Of a stretch of DNA of 7,941 nucleotides, positions 1-6,724 are shown one piece after another; position 1 is the stretch's first letter; every line of letters begins with the position of its first letter. The notes beneath the pieces were generated by a model that was given only the letters and a program-made list of their open reading frames with translations, ran no database searches and had not been told where the DNA came from. Origin of the DNA: Candidatus Aenigmatarchaeota archaeon (GTDB taxonomy: Archaea; Aenigmatarchaeota; Aenigmatarchaeia; Aenigmatarchaeales; SZUA-1535); assembly GCA_015521535.1 (NCBI GenBank), contig WAOA01000012.1, positions 1-7,941 of the forward strand. The letters run 5' to 3'. Position numbers and translations under genes: made by a program.

Positions 1-43
1 TATTTGCATTATATCAAGTTTACGTTGGTCAAGAAATTAAGCC

Positions 44-148
44 TTGTCCCAATAATACTGAATTAACCCGAAATCGCAAGAAATAAGCGAAAACTCTCGC
101 GCATCTGCTGCCGCGCGGAAAAGCGCTTTTGCGGTTAATTTCTTTTTT
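44..148 (+). repeat. Structured hairpin repeat, copy 1 (putative ncRNA)
   Basis: Related to the element at 7771-7865 in the same orientation. Bases 44-68 match 7771-7795 at 21 of 25 positions. The 3' part also matches: CCGCG at 111-115, AAAGCG at 120-125 and GGTTAATT at 133-140. It folds as one long hairpin: 60-68 with 133-141 (9 bp), 69-73 with 127-131 (5 bp, C132 bulged), then 75-77 with 123-125. A small apical stem pairs 87-89 with 100-102. GCGC at 113-116 can instead pair with 123-126 around GGAAAA. Pairs 60/141 and 70/130 are G-U, so only a plus-strand RNA folds this way. A T6 run (143-148) follows the stem. A TATA-like ATTATAT at 9-15 lies 25-30 bases before the element. That it is transcribed is inference. 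I recognise no known RNA family. Confidence 0.6.
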
Positions 149-174
149 CTTCATGGATTCCATTTTAAATGAAA

Positions 175-190
175 TCTTTAAATATATTTT
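175..190 (+). promoter_or_regulatory. TATA-box promoter of the eS6 gene
   Basis: CTTTAAATATAT (176-187) is a close match to the archaeal TATA box. Transcription would start near 205-210, giving the eS6 gene a leader of about 45 bases, whereas the other promoters here sit directly before their start codons. The leader contains two short ATG frames, at 216-233 and 230-283. Confidence 0.6.
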
Positions 191-254
191 TATCAAATTC
201 TTCTTAACCCCGGTAATGCGCTGGAAAGAATGAAGGCGAACGCTGGGTGGTTAT

Positions 255-656
255 ATGGCAAAATTCGTGATAAGCGATCCTAAAACGAGAAAGGCATGGC
301 AAGTGGAAAAGAATGCTGAATTTCTTTACGGAAAGAAAATAGGAGATAAGTTCGACGGTTCTTTAATAAGTTTACCTGGCTATGTGCTGCAAATTACAGG
401 AGGCACGGATAAAGATGGTTTTCCTATGCGACCAGATTTAGAAGGTAATGTAAGAAAAAAACTTTTACTGGCGGGCGGTCCTGGATACAAACCAAGAAGA
501 AAAGGCGTTAAAAGAAGGAAAATAATTCGAGGCAATACAGTGAGTAAAGATATAGTACAGATAAACTGCAAAATTATTGCTTATGGAGATAAACCGGTGG
601 AAGAACTAATCGGGAAAAAAGAAGAGAAGGAAAGTACAGAACAGGAAAGTAAATAA
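255..656 (+). CDS. rps6e: 30S ribosomal protein eS6
   Basis: A 133-residue protein of the archaeal/eukaryotic eS6 family, a structural component of the small ribosomal subunit. The family core is plain: GGTDKDGFPMRPD (residues 49-61), LLLAGGPGYKPRRKGVKRRK (70-89), then RGNTVSKDIVQIN (92-104). The basic stretch fits rRNA binding. The last 20 residues are a Lys/Glu-rich, probably disordered tail. Length is normal for archaeal eS6, without the long C-terminal extension of eukaryotes. The ATG at 255 starts exactly at the conserved family beginning (MAKFVISDPKTRKAW). GGGTGGT at 245-251 is a possible weak Shine-Dalgarno site, which fits a gene with a real leader. It stands alone: the next gene runs the opposite way. 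A T-rich stretch at 688-695 may end the transcript. Confidence 0.97.
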   Translation: MAKFVISDPKTRKAWQVEKNAEFLYGKKIGDKFDGSLISLPGYVLQITGGTDKDGFPMRPDLEGNVRKKLLLAGGPGYKPRRKGVKRRKIIRGNTVSKDIVQINCKIIAYGDKPVEELIGKKEEKESTEQESK

Positions 657-708
657 ACGTTAAAAATATCGTTCTAATTTCTCCCTTATCTTTTTGCGGT
701 GCGAATAG

Positions 709-933
709 TCAACCATATAGTAAACGCCTGCCGACCATACTTCCAGAGATAGCGCCCATTATCGGATAATACCATTCTCCAGAGTTAAGAAGAGATGCAC
801 CGTATGTAGCACCCATCAAAGCAAATACTGCTAAATTATATTTCTCGTTCTTTTCAATATCTTTAAGAGCACGACAAATTTCTTTTATTCTTCTCGTTAT
901 TTTCTCTTTCTGTATAATTTTATCCTTATACAT
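709..933 (-). CDS. Small hypothetical membrane protein
   Basis: A 74-residue ORF that I do not recognise. Its design is coherent. Residues 1-32 are highly charged (Lys/Arg/Glu) and likely helical. Two hydrophobic, glycine/alanine-rich stretches follow at about 33-49 and 55-68, separated by a short polar turn (NSGEW), and it ends in RRLLYG. This looks like a membrane hairpin with small-residue packing (GATYGAS, GAISGS). It fills an otherwise empty gap between two plus-strand genes. Its ATG lies only 31 bases from the aIF2-gamma start, with an A/T-rich TATA-like stretch (about 950-960 read on this strand) at the leaderless distance. A chance ORF cannot be excluded, but the composition and promoter spacing favour a real gene. 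Confidence 0.5.
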   Translation of the reverse strand: MYKDKIIQKEKITRRIKEICRALKDIEKNEKYNLAVFALMGATYGASLLNSGEWYYPIMGAISGSMVGRRLLYG

Positions 934-964
934 AAAAACATTTTTATTTCTTTTATCATAGGAA
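934..964. promoter_or_regulatory. Compact divergent promoter region
   Basis: Only 31 bases separate the start codons of the small minus-strand gene (933) and aIF2-gamma (965). The stretch is almost all A/T. TTTTTATTTC (940-949) could be the TATA box for aIF2-gamma. TGATAAAAGA, read on the minus strand from about 959 to 950, could serve the small gene. If both are used the two initiation complexes would overlap and could not be occupied together. Sites are read by eye. Confidence 0.4.
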
Positions 965-2206
965 ATGAATATGTCAAAGAAAAAAACCTCCGGTAAAAAC
1001 GAGGAAATAGACCCCAGGTTGATACCCGAACTTAATATTATAACGCTCGGTCATGTTGATCACGGAAAGACCACGCTTACAGAAGCACTTAGCGGTAAGT
1101 GGACGGCCTCGCATAGTGAAGAGATAAAACGCGGCATAACGCTGCGTTTGGGTTACGCGGATGTTACAGTTTATTACTGCAAGAACTGCGGAATCTATAC
1201 CACTTCACAAAAATGTATGAAATGCTTTAACGATTGCTCGCCTAGAAGAACCTTTTCCATAGTCGATGCACCTGGTCATGAAACTTTGATGGCAACAGTG
1301 CTTAGCGGTTCTGCGATCGCAGAAGGGTGTATATTCGTTATTGCTGCTAACGAACCATGCCCGCAACCACAGACAAAGGAACATTTAATGGTTTTAGATA
1401 TAGTTGGAATAAAAAACATAGTAATAGTTCAGAACAAAATCGATCTCGTTTCAAAGGAGCGCGCGAGAGAGCATTACGAGGAAATAAAAAGATTTGTACA
1501 AGGCACGGTCGCAGAAAACGCTCCGATAGTTCCTGTGTCAGCGCAGCAAAGGATAAATATACACTATCTTCTTGAGGCAATAGAAAATAATATTCCTACC
1601 CCGAAACGCGACTTAAAGGCGGAGCCAAAGCTCTATGTGGCGAGAAGTTTTGATGTTAATAAACCGGGTGAAGAAATAAAAAACCTAAAGGGCGGGATAC
1701 TCGGAGGAAGTATAGTAAGAGGTAAATTGGAGGTCGGCGAAGAAATAGAAATATTGCCGGGCGTACATTACAAAGACAAGTGGATTCCTATAAGGACAGA
1801 GATAAAAAGCCTTCAAAAAGCAGGAAAAAATATAGAAGTAGCGACGCCCGGCGGGCTTTTAGGTGTTATGACTGGTTTGGATCCGTTTCTAACTAAGTCA
1901 GATTCCCTTGCCGGACAGGTTGTGGGAATACCTGGTAAGTTACCGGAAGTTCTTACTGAACTAACGTTCGAGCCGCATATTATCGAAAGAGGTATTCTTG
2001 GAGAGGATAAGCCCTTTGTTCAAAGAGAACCGCTTCTAATAACCTGTGGTGTGATGAAAACACTTGGTATTGTTTTAAACGCTTCGGAAAATGAAATTAG
2101 AGTGAAACTTAAAATACCTGTTTGCGCTGAAAAAGGAGAAAAAATCTCATTTTCTCGGCGTGTTGGTGAAAGATGGAGTTTAACGGGCTGGGGCAAGATA
2201 TTGTAG
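965..2206 (+). CDS. eif2g: Translation initiation factor a/eIF2 subunit gamma
   Basis: The GTPase subunit of aIF2, which carries initiator Met-tRNA to the small ribosomal subunit. The 413-residue length is normal. G-domain motifs in order are the P-loop GHVDHGKT (29-36), switch I RGITL (57-61), the zinc knuckle CKNC/CMKC (72-75 and 84-87), DAPGH (101-105), NKID (157-160) and SAQ (192-194). Domain II begins near 220 with YVARSFDVNKPG. The C-terminal beta-barrel ends with the family-typical RRVGERWSLTGWG. The zinc knuckle and the NxxxPG loop separate it from EF-Tu/EF-1A and SelB. Two in-frame ATGs (965 and 971) lie six bases apart and either could be used. Alpha and beta subunits are not in the window. 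MCM follows after 38 bases but has its own TATA box. Confidence 0.97.
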   Translation: MNMSKKKTSGKNEEIDPRLIPELNIITLGHVDHGKTTLTEALSGKWTASHSEEIKRGITLRLGYADVTVYYCKNCGIYTTSQKCMKCFNDCSPRRTFSIVDAPGHETLMATVLSGSAIAEGCIFVIAANEPCPQPQTKEHLMVLDIVGIKNIVIVQNKIDLVSKERAREHYEEIKRFVQGTVAENAPIVPVSAQQRINIHYLLEAIENNIPTPKRDLKAEPKLYVARSFDVNKPGEEIKNLKGGILGGSIVRGKLEVGEEIEILPGVHYKDKWIPIRTEIKSLQKAGKNIEVATPGGLLGVMTGLDPFLTKSDSLAGQVVGIPGKLPEVLTELTFEPHIIERGILGEDKPFVQREPLLITCGVMKTLGIVLNASENEIRVKLKIPVCAEKGEKISFSRRVGERWSLTGWGKIL

Positions 2207-2213
2207 TTTAAAC

Positions 2214-2230
2214 GTTTTAATATTTTATAC
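2214..2230 (+). promoter_or_regulatory. TATA-box promoter of MCM
   Basis: TTTTAATATTTTATAC (2215-2230) sits 15-30 bases before the MCM ATG in the short gap after aIF2-gamma. The spacing suits a leaderless transcript, and no Shine-Dalgarno sequence precedes the ATG. MCM can therefore be transcribed independently, although read-through from aIF2-gamma is possible. Confidence 0.5.
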
Positions 2231-2244
2231 GCGAAAATAAACTC

Positions 2245-4248
2245 ATGGATGAATTGCAAATAGTTGAGAAGTTTGAAGAATTTTTCAGACAGTTTTATGA
2301 AGAAGAATTGATGAAAGTCGTTAGAAAGGGTAAAAAGGCTCTTGAAGTAGATTTTCTGAAATTGGATAGGTTCTCGCCCGAACTTGCGGATATGCTTTTA
2401 AACGATGCTGAAAAAACGCTTTCTCTTGCAGAGAAGGCTCTCGAAAACATAGACATTCCAGGAGCAGAGGAAGGTGTTAAAATAACCCCGAGATTTAAAA
2501 ATCTTCCGGAATCGGCGTTCGTTAGAATAAGGAGCATCCGCTCCGAACACATAGGAAAGTTAATCATGATAGACGGTATAGTGAGAAGGGCCTCTGAGGT
2601 TAAGCCGGAAATAGGTGTTATGATTTTCCAATGTCCGGAATGCGGCAAGGAAATAGAAGTCGAACAAAAAGAGCGAACAATAAAACAACCAGAAATTTGC
2701 GAGTGCGGAAGAAAAAAAGGATTCATTCCTAAAGAGAAAAAACTTTTCGATGCGCGATGGATAGTTGTGGAAGAACCGTTTGAACTAACAAGCGGCGAAA
2801 GACCGGGAGAAATAGCGGTATTCCTTAAAGAAGATTTAGTTTCTCCTGAAATGCAGAGAAAAACCGATCCTGGAAATAGATTAAAGATAGTCGGTTTTTT
2901 AAAAGAAATAAAAAGGGTTTATCGCGGAAAAATGAAAACACAAATGGATATATACCTTGAAGCAAATTACGTTGAGCCAACGGAAATAGAATGGGAGGAA
3001 CTTGAAATTACAGAAGAAGATGTTAAAAAGATAAAGGAACTCGCTTCCAGAGAGGATATTTACGACATTCTCGTTAGAAACATAGCACCTTCTATTTACG
3101 GAATGGAGAAAATTAAAGAAGCGATTTTGCTCCAGCTTTTTGGTGGAGTTCCACACGAACAGGCAGATGGTACAAGAATAAGGGGAGATATTCATATTCT
3201 TCTTTTAGGCGATCCCTCTGTGGCTAAATCACAACTTTTAAAGTATGTTGCTCAATTAGTACCAAGAGCGAAATATGTTTCTGGGAAAGGAACAACCACA
3301 GCAGGATTAACAGCAACAGTAGTAAGAGACGAAGAATTCATGGGCGGTTGGGTTCTTGAGGCAGGTGCTATGATTCTATGTAATAAGAGTATTATTTGCA
3401 TAGACGAGTTCGACAAAATGAGTAAGGAAGATCAGATAGCAATGCATGAAGCGTTAGAGCAACAAACAGTAAGTATTGCGAAAGCGAGCATAGTTGCTAC
3501 TCTTCCTGCACAGGTTGCTGTTCTTGCAGGCGCTAATCCAAAATTCTCGAGATTCGATCCTTATAGGCCGATAGCGGAACAAATAGACATACCTGAAACA
3601 TTGCTTAGCAGATTCGACCTGAAATTTGCTATACGCGATATACCTGATCGTGAAAGAGATGAAAAGTTGGCGAAGTATATAATCGAGACAAGATTGAACC
3701 CAGAGTCGGTTAAACCGGAAATACCACTTGATTTACTCAGAAAGTACATTGCATATACAAGAAAAAACGTGTTTCCGAAAATGACTAGAGAAGCAGCGGA
3801 AAGGATAGCAAGGTTTTACGTTGAGATGCGCTCTCTTTACGGTGGCGAAGATACAGTTGCTATAACACTTAGACAAAACGAAGCAATAATGCGTTTAGCG
3901 GAAGCGAGCGCAAAAATAAGACTTTCGCCTGTTGTTGAAGTGCAAGATGCGGAGCGAGCGATAAGTATAATGAAATATTCTTTGGAGCAACTGGGTTATG
4001 ATTATGAAACAGGTAAAATAGATATAGACAGAACGGAAGGTACACCTTCTTCGCAGCGCAGTAAAATAAGAAGAATGATGGAAATAATAGAACGCCTTGA
4101 AAGGGAGATAGGAAAGCAGATACCTAAGGAAGATGCGCTTGCTGCCGCGCAGGATGAAGGATTGAAGGATGCAGAGGAAATTCTGAATTTCCTTAAGCGC
4201 GAAGGCCTTATTTTTGAGCCGAAACACGGAGTAATACAAAAGGTGTAG
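2245..4248 (+). CDS. mcm: MCM replicative DNA helicase
   Basis: The archaeal minichromosome maintenance helicase, a hexameric 3'-5' motor that unwinds DNA at the replication fork. The 667-residue length is normal and there is no intein. The N-terminal domain (1 to about 250) includes an OB-fold with zinc ligands C130/C133 and C152/C154. The AAA+ core (about 270-585) shows Walker A GDPSVAKS (322-329, K328), Walker B CIDEFDKM (385-392, D387/E388), sensor 1 N431 in AGANP, the arginine finger R456 in LSRFD, and sensor 2 R543 in TLRQNEA. The C-terminal segment (about 604-667) matches the winged-helix domain. The stretch before Walker B reads ILCNKSII rather than the usual LADxG form. All catalytic residues are present, so it should be active. 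No GINS or primase gene is adjacent. Confidence 0.98.
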   Translation: MDELQIVEKFEEFFRQFYEEELMKVVRKGKKALEVDFLKLDRFSPELADMLLNDAEKTLSLAEKALENIDIPGAEEGVKITPRFKNLPESAFVRIRSIRSEHIGKLIMIDGIVRRASEVKPEIGVMIFQCPECGKEIEVEQKERTIKQPEICECGRKKGFIPKEKKLFDARWIVVEEPFELTSGERPGEIAVFLKEDLVSPEMQRKTDPGNRLKIVGFLKEIKRVYRGKMKTQMDIYLEANYVEPTEIEWEELEITEEDVKKIKELASREDIYDILVRNIAPSIYGMEKIKEAILLQLFGGVPHEQADGTRIRGDIHILLLGDPSVAKSQLLKYVAQLVPRAKYVSGKGTTTAGLTATVVRDEEFMGGWVLEAGAMILCNKSIICIDEFDKMSKEDQIAMHEALEQQTVSIAKASIVATLPAQVAVLAGANPKFSRFDPYRPIAEQIDIPETLLSRFDLKFAIRDIPDRERDEKLAKYIIETRLNPESVKPEIPLDLLRKYIAYTRKNVFPKMTREAAERIARFYVEMRSLYGGEDTVAITLRQNEAIMRLAEASAKIRLSPVVEVQDAERAISIMKYSLEQLGYDYETGKIDIDRTEGTPSSQRSKIRRMMEIIERLEREIGKQIPKEDALAAAQDEGLKDAEEILNFLKREGLIFEPKHGVIQKV

Positions 4249-4251
4249 ATT

Positions 4252-4262
4252 CTTAAATAATT
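4252..4262 (+). promoter_or_regulatory. TATA-box promoter of the Fap7-Mtq2 operon
   Basis: CTTAAATAATT (4252-4262) is centred about 25 bases before the ATG at 4282, the expected distance for a leaderless archaeal mRNA. It lies in the 33-base gap after the MCM stop codon, so the downstream pair probably has its own start. Confidence 0.55.
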
Positions 4263-4281
4263 ATTTTAGAAGATATAAAGC

Positions 4282-4767
4282 ATGATTATCGCGCTTACCG
4301 GAACACCGGGAACAGGGAAAACAACTGTTGCTAAAATTTTAAGGAAACGCGGATTTAAAGTGATTGACTTAAATAGAATAATTTTAAGAGAAAAACTCTA
4401 TTCAGGATATGACGAAAGAAGGAAATGTTATATAGTTGATATGAAAAAACTCGAAAGATATATTTCTAAATATACACGTGAGAACATCGTTTTCTTGGAT
4501 TCTCACGTTTCGCATTTACTTAATGTAGACTTGGTTATAGTTTTGCGTTGCTCTCCAAAAGAATTGGAAAAGAGATTGAGAAAAAAGAAGTGGAGAAGCG
4601 AGAAAATAAGAGAAAATATTGAAGCGGAAATAGTCGAGATTATCACTATAGAAGCAGAGGAAAAATACGGTAGAGAAAGAGTTATAGAAATAGATACGAC
4701 TGGCAAATCTCCGGAAAAAGTTGTAGAAGAAATAATTAAAATAATAAATAAGGTGAAAAGTAAGTGA
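4282..4767 (+). CDS. Adenylate kinase-like ATPase Fap7/AK6
   Basis: A 161-residue P-loop ATPase of the AK6/Fap7 family. Eukaryotic and archaeal relatives act with ribosomal protein uS11 in late small-subunit maturation. They also show adenylate kinase activity in vitro. Visible motifs are Walker A GTPGTGKTT (7-15), the family DxH pair in FLDSHVSHLL (D73, H75), and a lid region RLRKKKWRSEKIRENIEAE (98-116) with the RxxKxW...EN..AE pattern typical of this family. The DxH motif and short lid separate it from ordinary bacterial-type adenylate kinase. No Shine-Dalgarno site precedes it, which matches a leaderless start. Its TGA stop overlaps the GTG start of the next gene (GTGA), so the two are one translationally coupled unit. 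Function is by homology. Whether it has kinase activity in vivo cannot be told from sequence. Confidence 0.93.
   Translation: MIIALTGTPGTGKTTVAKILRKRGFKVIDLNRIILREKLYSGYDERRKCYIVDMKKLERYISKYTRENIVFLDSHVSHLLNVDLVIVLRCSPKELEKRLRKKKWRSEKIRENIEAEIVEIITIEAEEKYGRERVIEIDTTGKSPEKVVEEIIKIINKVKSK
4750..4756 (+). promoter_or_regulatory. Shine-Dalgarno site for the methyltransferase
   Basis: AAGGTGA lies seven bases before the GTG at 4764 and complements the archaeal 16S rRNA 3' end. It supports that GTG as the start and contrasts with the leaderless first gene of the operon. It lies within the last codons of the Fap7 gene. Confidence 0.7.
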
Positions 4768-5327
4768 AACTGAAAGTTTTTCCTTCTGTTTATGAACCGA
4801 GAGAAGATTCATATCTACTTTTGGAATATGTTAAATGCAAGCAAGGCGAGAAAGTTCTCGACATCGGTTGCGGTAGCGGTATTATTGCAATAAAAGCAGC
4901 ATTACAGGGAGCAAAAGTCTTTGCAATAGATTTAAATCCTGAAGCGGTGAAAAATACGCTTTTCAACGCGAGAATTAACAATGTGAAAATATACTGTATA
5001 GTAGGAAACCTTTTCGATCCTTTAAACACGAGAATAAAATTCGATAAAATATTTTTCAATCCTCCTTATCTTCCAGAAATGCCGAGCGATAAATACTCTC
5101 TTGCGTGGGCAGGCGGAAAGGAAGGAATAGAAATAGCAAAAAAATTTATAATTGCGGCAAAGGATTTTCTCAGCGCAAAGGGAGAAATTTTTCTCGTTAT
5201 TTCAAGTTCGGGAAATAAGGAGAGATTTATGAAGATAGTAAAAGAATTTTACACCATCGAGATATTAAAAGAATTACCGCTCTTTTTCGAAAAATTATAT
5301 TTACTGAAACTCACTTTCAAACAGTAG
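4764..5327 (+). CDS. Mtq2/HemK2-like protein glutamine N5-methyltransferase
   Basis: A 187-residue class I SAM-dependent methyltransferase of the archaeal/eukaryotic HemK2 (Mtq2) branch, which methylates the glutamine of the GGQ motif in class I release factors. Features are the family opening VYEPREDSYLLLE (9-21), SAM motif I VLDIGCGSG (31-39), acidic motif II AIDLNPEA (54-61), and the catalytic NPPY (99-102) that positions the glutamine side chain. The loop LAWAGGKEGIE (113-123) is also typical. It lacks the N-terminal helical domain of bacterial PrmC, which favours HemK2. Eukaryotic and some archaeal relatives need the partner Trm112, which is not seen here. The GTG start is supported by the site at 4750-4756 and a 4-base overlap with the Fap7 gene. 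The 3' end overlaps gatA by 11 bases, tail to tail. Confidence 0.92.
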   Translation: MKLKVFPSVYEPREDSYLLLEYVKCKQGEKVLDIGCGSGIIAIKAALQGAKVFAIDLNPEAVKNTLFNARINNVKIYCIVGNLFDPLNTRIKFDKIFFNPPYLPEMPSDKYSLAWAGGKEGIEIAKKFIIAAKDFLSAKGEIFLVISSSGNKERFMKIVKEFYTIEILKELPLFFEKLYLLKLTFKQ

Positions 5328-6672
5328 GATATTTAATTTTTCCTCTTATCTGTTCATAGAAACTTGCAAGCGCGATTATCTTACCTTCCTCGAAATGATC
5401 ACCAAGAATATGCAAGCCTACTGGCAAACCTTTTGAAAAGCCGCAGGGTAATGAGAGATGAGGCATTCCTGCAAGGTTTATAGGAACTGTTAGAACGTCC
5501 GCGAGATAGTGCTGAAGCGGTGTGAGATTTTGAATATCTTTAAACTTGGGTGGTAGCATAGGCATTGTAGGAGCGAGAATACAATCGAATTTTTTAAAAA
5601 CACTTTTAAACTCTTCAATTATTTTAGCCCTGATTTTTAATGCTTTCAAATAAAATTGCTCTCGGAATCCTGACATTCTTGTGTAAGTACCAAGAATTAT
5701 CCTTCTTTTTGCTTCATTTCCGAATCCCTCTGACCTTACCATGGAAAAATATTCGTTAAAATTCCCTTGCAAAGGCAAGTGTAAGCCATATCGCATGCCG
5801 CAAAACTTTGCTAAATTAGTGCTCGCTTCGCTCGTGGCGATTATATAATACGCTGCTAGTGCGTATTCGGTTAACGGTAAAGAAACTTCTTCATATTCGA
5901 TTCCCTCGCTTTCCAATTCTTTTATGGCATGCCAAACAATTTTTTCCACGTTTTCGTCTACACCAGAGAAATATTCCTTTGCTACGGCAACAGAAAATTT
6001 TATTCTCGAGGTGTGATACTTGGTATAATCGCTTTCGCCACCCACATTAGTAGAATCCTTTTCATCTCTCTTTGAGATTATTGAAAGGACATGGGCACAA
6101 TCTTTAACGCTTTTTGCCATAACACCTATTTTATCAAGAGAATTGGCATAGTCTATTAAACCATAACGAGAAACTACTCCGTAAGTAGGTGTTAGCCCTA
6201 CAACTCCGCAAAAACTTGCTGGGCATGAGATGCTTCCGCCCGTGCTTTCGGCAAGCGCTATATGAGGAAAATCGGCCAGCGCTGTAAAACAAGCGCTTCC
6301 GCCACTCGAACCGCCGCATACGCGAGAAATATCCCAGGGATTCTTAGGTATGATTTCGGTGTTTACGTTAAAACTTCCGAAACCGAATTCGTCCATTGTA
6401 GTTTTTCCTATTACCGCGAAGTTGTTTTCCTTTAAAAGTTTAACACAGGTTGCATCGAAAGGCGGGATGTAATTGGCAAGCATTTTAGAGCCTGCGGTTG
6501 TTCTTATACCTTCCGTGCATATATTATCCTTCACGCTTAACGGTATTCCAGGCTTTTCCGGTTTTACGATCGTGACAAAACAAGAATAAAGTTCATTCGC
6601 TTTAGTGCAATATTCGTAAACCCTTTCCATAAATCCCTCTTTATCCTCTATTTCCTCGAACTTTTCAAGCAT
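5317..6672 (-). CDS. gatA: Asp/Glu-tRNA amidotransferase subunit A (GatA-like)
   Basis: An amidase-signature enzyme. In GatCAB this subunit hydrolyses glutamine to supply ammonia for converting Asp-tRNA(Asn) or Glu-tRNA(Gln) to the amide form. The catalytic triad is present with spacing as in characterised GatA: K48 in LSVKDNI, cis-Ser S123 in GGSSGGS and nucleophile S147 in STGGS. GatA-specific blocks follow: SFCGVVGLTPTYGVVSRYGL (153-172), CGMRYGL (291-297), SEGFGNEAKRRIILGTY (314-330) and the C-terminal YLADVLTVPINLAG. At 451 residues it is slightly short, mainly at the N-terminus. It is odd around the nucleophile: the usual SDTGGSIR reads ESTGGSIS, losing both the Asp and the Arg. gatB and gatC are not in the window. 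The ATG at 6672 is supported by a TATA-like box. A related amidase of another function is less likely. Confidence 0.88.
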   Translation of the reverse strand: MLEKFEEIEDKEGFMERVYEYCTKANELYSCFVTIVKPEKPGIPLSVKDNICTEGIRTTAGSKMLANYIPPFDATCVKLLKENNFAVIGKTTMDEFGFGSFNVNTEIIPKNPWDISRVCGGSSGGSACFTALADFPHIALAESTGGSISCPASFCGVVGLTPTYGVVSRYGLIDYANSLDKIGVMAKSVKDCAHVLSIISKRDEKDSTNVGGESDYTKYHTSRIKFSVAVAKEYFSGVDENVEKIVWHAIKELESEGIEYEEVSLPLTEYALAAYYIIATSEASTNLAKFCGMRYGLHLPLQGNFNEYFSMVRSEGFGNEAKRRIILGTYTRMSGFREQFYLKALKIRAKIIEEFKSVFKKFDCILAPTMPMLPPKFKDIQNLTPLQHYLADVLTVPINLAGMPHLSLPCGFSKGLPVGLHILGDHFEEGKIIALASFYEQIRGKIKYPTV

Positions 6673-6694
6673 AGAAAAAATCCTATGTGAAAAG

Positions 6695-6703
6695 TACTTA
6701 AAG
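6695..6703 (-). promoter_or_regulatory. TATA-like promoter of gatA
   Basis: Read on the minus strand this is CTTTAAGTA, centred about 27 bases before the gatA ATG at 6672. The distance fits a leaderless transcript. It shares the 84-base divergent gap with the promoter of the nucleotidyltransferase-like gene but does not overlap that gene's palindrome. Confidence 0.45.
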
Positions 6704-6724
6704 GTTTTATGGGATAAAAGAAAA

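Noticed and set aside
60..141. Repeat copies as MITEs with terminal inverted repeats
   Set aside because: The conserved sequence extends 15-16 bases beyond the left arm, no target-site duplication is visible, and base changes preserve pairing, which fits selection on RNA structure better. Not fully excluded.
232..250. Resemblance of the eS6 leader (GCGAACGCTGG) to a 16S rRNA 5' segment
   Set aside because: The match is about ten bases only and nothing else of an rRNA gene is present.
1..254. tRNA gene in either flanking region
   Set aside because: No T-loop GTTCRA with matching acceptor and anticodon stems was found in 1-254 or 7531-7941.
2295..2726. Minus-strand ORF of 143 residues inside the MCM gene
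   Set aside because: It is fully antisense to a clear MCM coding region and has a low-complexity Ser/Phe/Leu composition typical of a shadow frame. Similar shadows at 2899-3195, 3895-4239 and 4516-4812 were dropped for the same reason.
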